Of a stretch of DNA of 64,000 nt, positions 21,241 to 32,115 are shown piece after piece (position 1 is the stretch's first letter; the number at the start of each line of letters is the position of its first letter). Source of the DNA: Phytophthora hibernalis (Eukaryota > Oomycota > Peronosporomycetes > Peronosporales > Peronosporaceae); NCBI GenBank assembly GCA_012656075.1, contig JAAKBF010000352.1, positions 1 through 64,000 on the forward strand, read 5' to 3'. The position numbers and the translations under genes were made by a program. The notes beneath the pieces are model-generated. The model had not been told where the DNA came from. It was given only the letters and a program-made list of their open reading frames with translations, and ran no database searches.

Positions 21241-21778
21241 ATGAAGGTGATTTCGATCCTCGCTACTGCTGCTGCTCTTGTTGCTCTGACCTCGACAGTC
21301 GATGCCCAACGTTTCCTCCGTTCGGAGGCTTCGGACTCCATCGTCAGCACGGACTTTGCAGCGCTCAGCTCCGGTTCGGGCTTCACCCCTGGCAACGTTG
21401 CGGCAGGGAGCGGCTTCGACCACGAAGGTTCTACGTCGGGCAATCGCCCTGCGGGTTCCACGCATGGTCCCCCGGTCGCGGACACGGAGGCTCGGGCCAT
21501 GGCATGCACAACGTCGGCTCCGGCGAGGGATTCCCTGCTCTGGGCAACGGCTCTTCAGCGGTCACTTCGGTGGCGGCCATGGTCACCATGGAGGCGGCTC
21601 GTTCTCGGGCGGAAACTTCGCTGGCTCATTGGGTGGACACGGCGGCGTTGGTGGCTCTGGATTCGGCGGTGGTGACTTCGGTGGCTCCTTCAGCGGCAAC
21701 GTGCCGTCCATCGGCTCGGGTGAGACACCGACGGAAGGTTCGGGTGACGCCCCTGCTGCTGCCTCCACTTCGGCGTAA
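21241..21778 (+). CDS. Secreted glycine-rich protein with RFLR directly after the signal peptide, frame broken
   Basis: From ATG 21,241 the protein starts with a textbook signal peptide (MKVISILATAAALVALTS, cleavage likely after VDA) and continues QRFLRSEASDS. The mature part is low-complexity: Ser/Gly-rich first, then His/Gly-rich repeats of the type GGG.F.G (21,560-21,700), ending in TSA and a stop at 21,776. Two one-base frame changes are needed (about 21,460 and 21,560). It probably acts outside the cell, for example in the wall or matrix. The RFLR tetrapeptide looks like the RxLR motif of oomycete effectors but lies at the cleavage site, much earlier than usual, and there is no effector-like C-terminal domain. 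Confidence 0.6.
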
Positions 21779-22502
21779 GTGTATGCTCGAGGCGCACACT
21801 TACCAAGTGACGAAGTTTTGGATGTGACAAGAGTGCGTTAACGAACCCGTGTAGCAAGCTCGAGACAAAGAGCTCAAGTGTATGTGTGCTGTTTTAGTTA
21901 GAGTGGCTGCACCATGCAGAATATACCATAGCCATTCTTACGCCCCCACTATCTTTTGAGAAATACATCTCAGATCTTCAACCATTTCCACAAACCCACT
22001 TCAAATATGACGTGGAAGATTGTCTGCATCCTGCTCGGGGAGAGCACCAGTCGATCGAAGAGAGTACTGCAGCACACTCGACCGCTACATGTATTTGCTT
22101 TGGACGCACTGACGTATCTCCAAGAACACACTCTCACTGCTGACGTGGGTGACTACTTCAACAACTTGGTGACTTGGTAGGTCCTCGAATATATGCACTA
22201 AAAACATTGTGACGCATTCGAGTGTAGACAGTTTGGTCTACTCCTCAGCTGCGAATTCAGCTTGGCCGATGGATACACCATAGTGTTGCTTTTGTCCGCT
22301 GCGAAACGAGATTTATTTACCAGATCAATCAGATTCATTCGGTTTAATCCGCTGCAAAAGCCAGTCATCGACACCAGCATGTTAAGCACGTCTAGCGTGT
22401 TCAAGGTTAGGAACTCGAGGTGTTGCATTAAATTATAAAGCAAAATTGGTGTCTGTAGATGGAAAGCATGCTGTCAGCTTCACCCCTGGGAGCCATCATA
22501 CT
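21779..22502. other. Intergenic, no supported gene
   Basis: Short frames only. The right part may belong to the terminal region of the neighbouring hAT element, but I could not find matching inverted ends. Confidence 0.35.
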
Positions 22503-24488
22503 CTAAGCTGTGGTCCACCGCGTAAGAAGCAGAACTGGCTTCGCCACCATGCTGTCGATATCATTCGTCGGGCTCTCTGCATTGCGATCCTCGAACGCAT
22601 CGCAGTCGTAGTCGCTGTCTTTATCGCTCCAATCTTCTAACGGCGACTGGACACTCTCGATGTTGAGAGATCCATTGCCTTCCGCGTGGTTTGAGTAGAT
22701 GAAAACCAGCTTGCATACCGCCTTTGAAAATAGTCGATTTCTCAGTTTGCTGTGGATGAATTTGTGTATACTCCAGCTTCTTTCAGCAGCCGCAGACGAT
22801 GTTGGCATCGTGAAGACTCTGCGTGCGAGATCAAACAGCGACGGATACTTCAGTCGATTCTTCCCCCACCACTGTAAGGGGACGTGCGGCTCTCAGCTCG
22901 CCGCTGTTTAGGTGTCCAATCCCACTAGATGTTCAAAAGGTGGTCGCCTCCCGATAAGCCGCTTCCTGCTGTTCCTTGCTGAATCCGAGACGGCCTGCAA
23001 CCTCGCGGATATGCTCCAAGGCCTTGTCGCAATCGTCATCGATAAAGTCACTTGGATGCTTAGTCGGGTCGAGGAGAAACGCAATTCCCATTGCGTCTGT
23101 GTGAAGAAACTTCCAGCGTTCTTCAATGCTAGTGGTGTCGCCCAAACCGTGAGGCTCAGAGTATACCGGGTGATTCAGGAGGTCAAGAAAGCTCGAATAA
23201 ATCAAGCCAACAGAGCTGTTGTCCGTCTCCAGAAGGATAATTTTTTCAATAATCGGAGCCAGCAGCTTCATGACTTGCTTTCCAAGCAACCATAGCGGAG
23301 TGTCTTCTACGAGTCTGCTCACAACTTGAAATTCGTTGTCCAGCCTGGACTTAGCACTGCGTTTTCGCTTACCAGTTGATGGGTTCGTCTTTCGCTTTGA
23401 CTTGTGCTTGTACTGCTCCATGAATTCGCTGTCGTCGAACACACCGACGATTGCCTCTCTGTTCTTGACCACGCTGACAAGACAGTTGTACGCCGAGTAC
23501 CATCGGGTAGCAACTGGCAGCGTAAGGGTCCGGTTGAATGCATTGTTTTTCCGTCGATGAACAACAGCTTTGCGTTCTTGCTCGAACCTCGCGTACAAGC
23601 GACCCCGCTGCAAAAAGTATGTTACAACTCGTGTTACTTTTCTCCATCGTCTCTTTCACCATGTCGAGTTTGCCAATGTCTTGAAGTAAGAGGTTCAGTG
23701 TATGCGCTCCACATCCAGCGCAAATCAAGCCCTCTTCTTCACCAGAATTTGCCAAGAAGCTTGCATTGCTTTAGCGTTGTCGGTGACGACGCCGGAGACG
23801 AAACCTTTCCGGCCGACTGCAGCGTCGACTTCGTCTACTACTGTGAGAATTAGCTCCGCGATATATTCAGCGGTTTGCGAATCTGCCCAGTCACAACTGT
23901 CGTCCAGTGCTTCGGATTCATGTTCGGGGCGACGAGCACGAAATTAATTTTTTTCTGGTGGTGAACGGTCTTACACCCATCAACTGCGACCGCAACGTAT
24001 GGCATATCACCGAGCAGCTTCACCAAATTCTTCATCTCAAGCCCAAAAGCATCGTCTAAAAGACGGCCAGACACAACGGGGCGGGACGGGACCGTGAGTC
24101 CAGGTTGTGCTTTCAACGTAAACTCAATGAAGCTGGGGCGCTCGACCATGCGGAATGAAGAGCCAGAGCGAAAAATGTAGTTCGCGACGCTCACGTTAAA
24201 CCCTTCCTGAGTCATCCCGCCCAACCTGCTTCTGCTTGCTTCGGATTCTGCTTCACAGGAGGGGATCGAGTCGACGCTTACTCGAGCTTTTTGTTTGAGG
24301 TACTCGTTCCGTTCACACACCGACCAGCCTGGGCAGTTCTTCAGCACATGCCGTTCCAGCTTTTCCACTTTGGTGTTCGCAATGACATGATTGCATCTTG
24401 GGCACTCTGCAGTCTTCTTGTTTGTCTCTGAGTCCGTCTCCAAGTCGAAAGAAGCCCATATAGCGAGACTTGGTCGCCCTATCACCAT
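22503..24488 (-). pseudogene. hAT-family transposase, degenerate
   Basis: On the minus strand the N-terminal part (24,488-23,850) has a BED-type zinc finger (C-P-R-C-N-H-V then H-V-L-K-N-C, about 24,400-24,340) and the start of the catalytic domain (AVDGCKTVHHQKKINFVLV). The middle continues in other frames (GCGAHTLNLLLQDIGKL, about 23,720; LPVATRWYSAYNCLVSVVKN, about 23,520), then HGLGDTTSIEERWKFLHTDA. The C-terminal dimerisation block SSAAAERSWSIHKFIHSKL RNRLF is at about 22,800-22,730. At least three frame changes make it inactive. It is related to, but not a copy of, the hAT transposase at 26,881. No TIRs were found. Confidence 0.75.
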
Positions 24489-24850
24489 TGCAGCTGCGCT
24501 AATAGCTGGATATTAGCCTCAACCACCCTTACACAGCAGCACGCATACCTCTCGGTGTAGAACAAGCAGTTTTCAGGCGCAGCAAGAAGTGTGTGGGGCT
24601 CGTACGCGTGCGGAATGCAGGAGTGAACGTTGAAGGCACCAAACAGCACAAAATCTGCCCTCGTCCTTGTGGATGACATACTATTTACGATTTTGGACGC
24701 AACCATGCCGAATAACTACAGATAAAACCATTCAACTATTGAATATTACGTCTACCCGAGTTTTGTCTGATTGATTGCGCTCTTTGACCTGCAAAACGCA
24801 AATTTATCTGCTTTGGCAGCATCAACGTTTTGCAGATAGAACAACACTAA
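24489..24850. other. Intergenic, no supported gene
   Basis: Contains a minus-strand open frame (24,706-24,482) without recognisable domain, just upstream of the dead hAT transposase and possibly part of its leader. Confidence 0.35.
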
Positions 24851-25383
24851 TACACCAACACGATCGACGCTCATTTCGCCCGCCTGACGCAATTGAAGCC
24901 CTTCGAGCTGGTAGTAGATCCAGCAGATACCGGTACGTTTTGGTTCGAGGAAGAGCAATGGCTGCGTCAGTGCGCGTGCACGTATTCACTCCCGGATACG
25001 GACTTGCTGTTGTATGTGGCTTTGAAACGCATTTCGCCCGCTAACACATCCTCTGTTTAAAAACCGATGCAGTTCGACAGCTCTCGCGATCGATCGGATG
25101 AGGATATGGCATTTGATGAGGCGCTGGTTACAGCCGCTTTCGACTTGCACGGAGGCGTTCATGGAGTTGGGTTTGCAACCTTTTTGGGGTATTGTTGTAC
25201 GAGCTGGGTGTGGTAGTGGAGAGCGAGGGCTTCCGTTGGGACTTGCGGATTCCAAATCCAGTAAGCTCACCGTGCCGTTCCTGTCGCCTTCGATGTGGCA
25301 TGGCCGGCGTGGTTTCTGACGGACTGGGAAGCCACCTCGGCCAACTTTGCCGATCTGAGCTTCTCCAATGACGCCGCCTCGCA
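24851..25383 (+). pseudogene. 3' part of an unidentified host gene, interrupted by the hAT element
   Basis: Two coding-looking blocks are visible. One (24,851-25,057) reads HFARLTQLKPFELVVDPADT and FWFEEEQWLRQCACTYSLPD, then meets TAA 25,058 and continues in the same frame with MQFDSSRDRSDEDMAFDEAL. After frame changes, the second (about 25,278-25,375) reads AFDVAWPAWFLTDWEATSAN and ends FADLSFSNDAAS exactly at the insertion. If the hAT is removed, the frame continues for three codons and meets TAA TAA TAA at 38,585-38,593. With the transposon in place the end is replaced by about nine transposon-encoded residues. I do not recognise the protein. Confidence 0.5.
25376..25383. repeat. hAT target-site duplication, left copy
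   Basis: GCCTCGCA, identical to 38,570-38,577 on the far side of the element. Confidence 0.85.
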
Positions 25384-25522
25384 CAGGGTTGTAAATAGCC
25401 AAATTGGGTAATTTGGGTAATGGAATTTTAATAAAATCCTCCCACCCATCGGACCGTTTTGAGTATTTTTATACTGAGAGCTCGATCGAGCTACTGCCAA
25501 GCTGTAGGCGTGGCACAACACC

Positions 25523-26467
25523 ATGCCCGCTACCTGCCCGAAGTGCGGCACCTTTCTGAAGAGAGTCGCTTTGTTAAAGCTTCACATGCAGCGAACCGTA
25601 TGCGGCCGACGCCAAAACCGAGAGCAGGTTGAGGCTTTGAGAAAGGCTCGGAAAAACGAGTTGCGGCGCATCAGGCGTGCTACCATCAGGCTTTCTCGAG
25701 CTGAGATTGCTCGACCGGAGCCCTCCGGCCTTGACGACCAAGTTAATCGTGTTCTCCGTGTTGACGACGTTGAAGAAGCTGATCTAGCTGTCACCACCGA
25801 TAATACTGGTGATGCCGAAAACCTGGTTTTGGGTCTTTTTCTTTCCGACATTTCGCTAGACGACCTGCTGCTAATGGAGAGCTTGGATACGCCGTCCTTA
25901 GATAGGAGTGGTCGGAGCATACAGTCCCCTTCTGCTGGTGTGTTAAACCCAAATGCTAACGATTGGGCTGTCATCTCACTCATCGAGGACATTTCAGACA
26001 CTATGGAGAGCATTTTGGGGGATTCCTATTTTGACGAGAGCCATTTCGACACAGATCATTTGGATGAGAGCGCTGTGAGCATAACCCCATTACATGGAAG
26101 TGTGCTGGATACACTCCCTGCGGAGGAGAGGGTTATTGAGACAACTGAGTTTTCAGTCTTAGTCCTTTCCCACCCGGCCGCATCCGAGACAGTGGTCGAG
26201 GACCCACCCAATATTTGCCCGATTTGTCATGCAGAAGACATCGACGATCCAGTCGCCTGCCAACAGTGTAATTACCGATTCTGTACTCCGTGCTTACGAG
26301 AACATTGTGAGCGGCGAGGGTTAAATGCGCTGTGCCCTACCTGTCGGTTTAGCATGGTCGGCTTATTTCCTCCTCGGGAAATCCCCCAACTCGTCGCCGA
26401 CGCTACAGGGTCCTTACGCCTATTACCCGGCAGACATGATATATATTTTGGATACGTCTTCAGATGA
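25523..26467 (+). CDS. Zinc-finger and RING-like protein carried by the hAT element
   Basis: An intact 314-residue frame begins at ATG 25,523, only 139 bp inside the hAT left end. Residues 5-27 form a C-x2-C-x12-H-x5-C zinc finger, followed by a basic helix (residues 33-65). Residues 70-220 are acidic and Ser/Asp-rich. Residues 232-274 form a RING-like module: C-P-I-C, C-x2-C-N-Y-R-F-C-x2-C and C-P-T-C; tyrosine sits where the usual histidine would be, with H261-C262 close by. RING proteins commonly act as ubiquitin E3 ligases; here that is inference. It is convergent to the transposase and its frame is unbroken, so it looks like a genuine second gene of the transposon rather than trapped debris. 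Confidence 0.75.
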   Translation: MPATCPKCGTFLKRVALLKLHMQRTVCGRRQNREQVEALRKARKNELRRIRRATIRLSRAEIARPEPSGLDDQVNRVLRVDDVEEADLAVTTDNTGDAENLVLGLFLSDISLDDLLLMESLDTPSLDRSGRSIQSPSAGVLNPNANDWAVISLIEDISDTMESILGDSYFDESHFDTDHLDESAVSITPLHGSVLDTLPAEERVIETTEFSVLVLSHPAASETVVEDPPNICPICHAEDIDDPVACQQCNYRFCTPCLREHCERRGLNALCPTCRFSMVGLFPPREIPQLVADATGSLRLLPGRHDIYFGYVFR

Positions 26468-26613
26468 TGGCGACCCTACTAGCGACTTTGAGGGAAAAGT
26501 CATACGTAAAGATGACACTCAATAGCAAAAGGTAATAAGACTTTTATACCCTAAATTAGTTTCGTATGAAGTAATTATATTAGGCTAATGAGGCTCCTCT
26601 TCTGACTCAAGGG

Positions 26614-26762
26614 TTGCACTCCACGTGCTTTTTCTTATACGGACCTATCTTTCACGGCCCTTGATTTGACTTAAGGTGGTTCCTGTTTTGACATAATGGC
26701 TGTACTCCAAGTGCTTATTCTTATACGGACCTCTCTTTCACGGCCCTTGATTTGACTTAAGG
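26614..26762. repeat. Tandem duplication, two 63-bp copies with 86-bp period
   Basis: TGCTT.TTCTTATACGG through CCCTTGATTTGACTTAAGG occurs at 26,614-26,676 and again at 26,700-26,762 with few differences. It lies between the two convergent genes of the hAT element, probably in their 3' UTRs. Confidence 0.7.
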
Positions 26763-26880
26763 AAGTATTCTTCAGACGTAGAGCACATTTTTGGACCGTC
26801 ATATTGTGAAGACAAGAATAAGATATTGGAAAAATGAAGACGACCAGATTGTCCCACTAGTATTGACAGGAACTCCTTAC

Positions 26881-28739
26881 TTAGTAGTACTCGAAGTTGC
26901 TATCCTGGTTGTTATTCTCCTCGTTGCTGCTTTCAGCCGCTAAATCTTCCAGCATATTGTAGCTTGCAATTTCGTCCTCGTTCACGTTCTTGGAGTTAAA
27001 GAAAATGAATACAAGCTTCTCGACATTACCTTCGGTCAGACGGTTGCGCACGTGAGAATGAATGAACTTGTGCGCGGAAAGGTTGCGCTCAGCGGCTGCA
27101 CTTGAACTTGCCGATGCGAAAACAGCCAGTGCAATCTTCTTCAACAAAGGGTAACTTTGAAGCCCGCACCAGAACTCGTAGACACCGATCTTCTTCTCCT
27201 TCACCAGTTTCAGTTGACGCGTATGCTTTTGGAGCATGGCCTGGTACCGCACTAGCTCGATTGTTGTCGCATCTTCGTGTTCCGGACCGTGCCAGCTGGA
27301 AATGAACTCCATTACCTGGACGCGAGTGTCATCATCCGTACCTCCACCGTTGTATCTAGGATCGAGCAGGTACGCTACACCGTGGGCATCTCCATAGACG
27401 AAGTCGAAATGCTCCTTGACCACGTTTGTGACGGTCCCGAGGTCCGAAATCAACATGTCCTCCGTTTCAAAGATACCAGGTAGCACCAAAAACATCTTGT
27501 ACACGTCTGAGATAGGTGTCGTATTCCTCTCGAAAGCTTTCTGAAACTTCGATAAGACTTGTAACAGACGGATCGCCTTCTCCAGTCGCTGCACAAAGTC
27601 TCGTGCTTTTACCACATCGTGTACCATACGACGCTTCGCCTTCTGATCCTTGGTCTTCGCCTTGAGAAAATCCCGCCCGCTCACGAATGCATGCAATATA
27701 TTCTCCGAAGACAAAATCGATGCGAAACACTGCTCGATAGACCCCCAATGCGTACCCCCCGGTATCACGAGAGCGTTCTTTCCTTCCATTTTCTGAAGCC
27801 GACGCAACTCGGAACACAGCTGTTGGTGCTTCTTGAAGAACTTTACCAACTTGCGACAGTCGGTTTCTAGTGTTTGGAGCCACCGAATCCGCTTCACGAG
27901 ATCTTTGACCGCAAGGTGGATAACATGCGATATACACCCGTGGAAAAACATCTTCGGGAAGTCTAGCTGCAGTTTCTCCCAAGCCAGCTTGTTCGTAGCG
28001 GTATTATAGGTAACAACTGCTGAAATAGTTGTGAAATCGGACTTCAGGATGACGCGCTTGATGTCACCTGCCAGGAACTCGGCGTCGTGAGAGTCTGATC
28101 CGGTATAGACCGACTCAATGAAGTACGTATCCGAGTCACAGATCAGAACGTAGTTGATCACTGCGTTGCCGTTTACATCTGTCCAAGCATCGGTCGTAAG
28201 CGAACACGTTTTTCCACTGAGCGCCCTGGACATCTTCAACTTGAAGTCACGGTAGCATGCTTGCAGCAACGTCGTTGACAGCTGGTCCCTCGTCGGAACA
28301 AGTGCTTGCGGGTACAAAAGCAGCATCGCCTGTACAAGCGAAACGTGCGCAACCTTGTTGAAAGCCATTCCGGTGGAGTAGAACCACAGAGCAAATTGCA
28401 TCTGGAACGCGAGGATTTTCGACGGACACAGCGCCACAGGAAAGCAGTTCCGAATGGACTTCGTCTTCGCCCGCTTGGTTCACTTCTTTTGCAGATGATC
28501 TCTAACTCGCTCCACGTGCGTCGTACCCATCTGGTGAATGATCTTCTCGCACTTCTTACACGACACAATGTCATCTGCAACGATCACTTGGTCCCACGCC
28601 GGGTCCTTCCGACGCCCTCGTTTCGCAGCAGGCGGTGTCGCATGGGAATGCGCTGGTTGGGGATCATCTACCGCAGCTCGGGAATGTCGCCGATGAGACG
28701 GGGTGGTAGTGTCGAACCAAATGGGGACATGAAATCCAT
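26881..28739 (-). CDS. hAT-family transposase with BED finger
   Basis: The main frame (28,437-26,881, 518 residues) is unbroken and holds the RNase H-like catalytic domain (KTCSLTTDAWTDVNGNAVIN; HGCISHVIHLAVKDLVKR; GGTHWGSIEQCFAS) and the C-terminal dimerisation block SSSAAAERNLSAHKFIHSHV. Upstream in the same frame, separated by one in-frame TGA (28,480-28,482), is a BED-type finger: IVSCKKCEKIIHQMGTTHVE. The likely start is ATG 28,739, which needs one frame change near 28,680. The family binds TIRs and excises and reinserts the element by cut-and-paste. Apart from the TGA and the possible shift it looks nearly intact. Confidence 0.8.
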
Positions 28740-28801
28740 GGGACTGCAAGGCGGCTGGAGTTGCTTGGAAGAGTAGAGGTGTTGGTTTTTCGGTATCAAA
28801 C

Positions 28802-29575
28802 TGTAGCAGGACACGATCGGAAGCACGGGATCGTGGACATCTGGACGGAGTGGCACGCAGCGAGTCAGTTGGCAGCGGCGCGATACTGGCGCCAGGTCAG
28901 AAGGCACGGGCGGGCAGCGAAGTGAACGAGCAGACTGGGCGACTGACGGGCGGATTGTGGTTGCCGAACGGCGAAGAACGGATGGACGGACGGCTGGAGG
29001 GCGAGCGGAGTGAAGCGGGCAAGCGAAGTGGAGTCTCACTTCGCAATCTGCGCCGAGCAACGCAGACGGAAACAACCGGCGACGCTGGTGAGCGTCAAGA
29101 GTGACACCAGCGAGTGGCACACGGAATGGACGAGTGGACGAAAGGCACGGAAGTGGACGGACGGAACGGACGATTGACGGACGGCGACCGAAGTGACTAG
29201 TGCACAACGGACGCGGTGCTGGCGGACAAGCGGAGGAAGTGGCGTAGGACTGCAGTGTCAGTCCGAGTTTGCTATGAGTGTGAGGCTGCCCGTAAGGGTG
29301 GGCGCCCGAGGCGTAGAGACCCTAGTGGCTTAGTGAGCGTCGGCTGCGGACTCATCCGGACGCCAGGACAGCGTAAGTGTACGAGGAGCGGAGGGAGCAA
29401 GTAGGTTTGGTAGTTTGGGCGGACGGAACGGAAATAAAATAGGTGTTCTACCAGTCGGGTAGACGCCGGCGCGAGGACAGAAGTTCTGGACTCGACGGCC
29501 AGACGGACCTTGGAGCATTCCGCAAAGCGGCTGAAAAGCCAAAGCCCGGCGTGCAGGGCAACAAGACACGTTGCA
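28802..29575 (+). repeat. 5' LTR of the nested gypsy element
   Basis: Starts TGTAGCAGGACACG and ends GACACGTTGCA. It matches 37,375-38,149 almost perfectly. Sequence after it, TGGTGGTCATACTGG, starts with TGG as a primer-binding site should, though I cannot name the tRNA. The LTR contains a GGCGCGATACTGGCGCC palindrome. Confidence 0.9.
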
Positions 29576-29725
29576 TGGTGGTCATACTGGGGATTAATTG
29601 TACGAGAATTGGTTGATAAGTGAATCTGGAGAACTGGACGATTGATCGAAAATTGTAGTGCCAGCGGACGACAAAAGTTGCATTTTGAGAATTTAAGGAC
29701 CGTTACACTGACGACGGTTTCGAAA

Positions 29726-31630
29726 ATGTCGCGTACAAGAACGCCAGCGACGCCTCCTGAAGTGGTGACGCGGTCGCAGAGGACGCCGAGGACGCCAAGC
29801 ACAGCAGCAACGACAACGACGGACACAACGACGAGCGCTCAGGGACCAGCGACTGGGCGTCCAGTGCTCCCAACGGCGGTGGGTAAGGCAGCAACGACGC
29901 AGCAGCCAGCACCGCCACAACCTCCGACCATGACGGCGACGAATGGCCAAGACCCAGCAACCAATGTGCCGGCGGATGGAAACGGAGGACGGGCTGCGGC
30001 AGGCGCCGACATGACGACCTTGGTGAACGCAATCCACCTCATGATGACGACAGTGGCAAGATTGGAGACGAGGGTGAACGGACTGGAGCCCGCGCAGACT
30101 GCGACGGCAGCTTCACTCCCAGCGACATCGATTGGACCAGCGGAAACGAGACGGGCGACGGACGCGACCAGTGTGGCGGAGACACTACCGCGAGCGGCGT
30201 CAAGGCCAGCAGCCACGACAATAATGGTACCTCCATCTCGGGAAGCGACTGGACGGACAGCAGCGGCGGATACCAGTACGGGTCGGACGATGGCAACGGC
30301 GAGAACCCGGACTTCGCGACGACCTCGGTTACCTGGTGGCAGCGGAGGTAGCAGCGGATGCGACAGCAGTGACTGGGACAGCGACGATGATTCCTGGGCT
30401 GGCGATGGACGACGACGGCACGGACGGCGACACCGACGGAGACACGATGGCGGCGCAGCACGACGATGACACCACCGGAAGAACGCGAAGGACTTGGAGC
30501 TCACGCCCTACAAGCCCTCCCCAACGGTTTCTGTTTCGGCGTGGATCGCGAAAGTGGATCTGGCTGTCGAAGGCGCTCGCATTTCAGACCGAGGCAACTG
30601 GACGAATGAAGAACTGTACTTCATTGTCGGCAACAAGCTGCAGGACAATGCAGCCGGCTGGTGGGTCCAGATGGATCTAGAACTTCCGGCGGCACAGAAG
30701 ACGTGGACGAGGTTGAAGGAGGCGTTGATGAGACGCTATGGAGAACGACCGGATCAGGCGATGGCGATGGAGAGTATATCAGCGGATGATGTACCCTGGA
30801 GAAACGTTTGCCGACTTCGCGGCAGGGCTGCGAGACCTTACCGGTCAAAACCATGTGAACGAGCGCACACTGCTGGCGCAATTTTACCGCAACCTGGACA
30901 AAACAACGAGGATGTTAGTAAAACAAGAACCAGTACCGACGACACTGGAGCAGGCGGTCGACAAAGCAACGGTGATTGACGACCCGATTGATAATGTGGC
31001 GCAAGAGATGATGAATATTGGCCAGGCCTGGGCGACGGCACCGAATGCCTTTACAGTACCAATGAATGGCACAATGGGCAGCGTGGCTATTGTTCCGGTG
31101 TCGGCATGGGCGTCGGACCGACTACCGACACCCTCGCGGCGCAGATGGGAACAGAGAGCGCGAAAGTGGCGTTCTTCACCAACCCGCAAGGCGTGTACAA
31201 TAAATACACCGGCGCGTGGGACGTCGACACTGGAACGGAAGGTACTGGCAGCCGGCGAAGAAAAAGCAGCAGGCGAGGACGCAGTACGACGGGCGGCTAA
31301 GTGGTAAACGTGGCATGACGGGCGGCGATAAGAAGGCAAAGGTCCGTATGGTGTTGGCGGAGAGTGACTCCAGTGACGACTCAGCGGCGGAGGCAGAGCC
31401 ACACTCGCCACAGCGCAAGAAACAGGGGCTGGAAGCCGGAAGACGAAAGCGGCTGTCAGGGTCGCCAAATTGGAGCCGCCACCGACGACAACGGCGCCAA
31501 GGACGGATAGGTGGCCAACGACAGACAACCGATGTTACGCGTGCGGCGGAGCGGGCCACTTCGCGAAGGAATGCCCGGACCCAGACGCAAAAGCGCGGAA
31601 CGACGCGTACTTGGCGTCACGGGCGTCAGC
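29726..31630 (+). pseudogene. gag of the nested gypsy element
   Basis: ATG 29,726 opens an Ala/Thr/Pro-rich N-terminus of about 240 residues with one predicted helix (TTLVNAIHLMMTTVARLETR). Capsid-like sequence follows in another frame from about 30,494 (SVSAWIAKVDLAVEGARISD; AAGWWVQMDLE; WTRLKEALMRRYGE), then RMMYPGETFADFAAGLRDLT and a C-x2-C-x4-H-x4-C zinc knuckle (CYACGGAGHFAKEC, about 31,530-31,571). Frame changes occur near 30,470, 30,770 and 31,100-31,470. The family role is assembly of virus-like particles and RNA packaging. Confidence 0.7.
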
Positions 31631-32115
31631 AACGAGTACGACGACGGAAACGGCGACCGGGCGCAGTAGGGGAGTACCGCGTCCGATATGGCAGTCGAAT
31701 CCCCAGCAAATGGAGCGAGGACGAAGTGTCGGATGCGAGACAGCGCAGCAGCCGGCGGAATTGATGGCCACTGAGCGCGTGGTGGCCTCAACACCCAGCG
31801 ATCGAGCGACGGATGGAAGTGAAGGCAGTGAACGAGACGGGAGCACATCAGCGGCTGTGAGACTCAATTGGATGATAAAACAAAGGCGAGGGACGGTGAT
31901 CGGACCCGGCGGTACGTGTCGACAGTGCGGCCCTCGATGGCGGCATTACGATACATGCGCCCGGACAGAAGACGAAGTGACAACAGGGCGAGCGCTGCGA
32001 CCAACGAGAATGGAGTGCAGCCTGAGGAAGGCGGCGCGTCCGAGACGGAAGTGGAAGATGCGGAGCCAGCGAGCGACGTACGTTTGGCTGAGGAAGGCGG
32101 CGCAGCCGAAAGGAG

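Noticed and set aside
21241..21400. Calling the glycine-rich protein an RxLR effector
   Set aside because: RFLR lies at the cleavage site, there is no downstream acidic dEER-like motif and no effector-type domain.
22180..24960. Terminal inverted repeats for the second hAT pseudogene
   Set aside because: I compared both flanks for CAG-type ends and an 8-bp duplication and found no convincing pair.
29693..30504. Minus-strand Pro/Ser/Arg-rich frames opposite gag of the nested gypsy
   Set aside because: Shadow of the Ala/Thr-rich gag N-terminus; no independent support.
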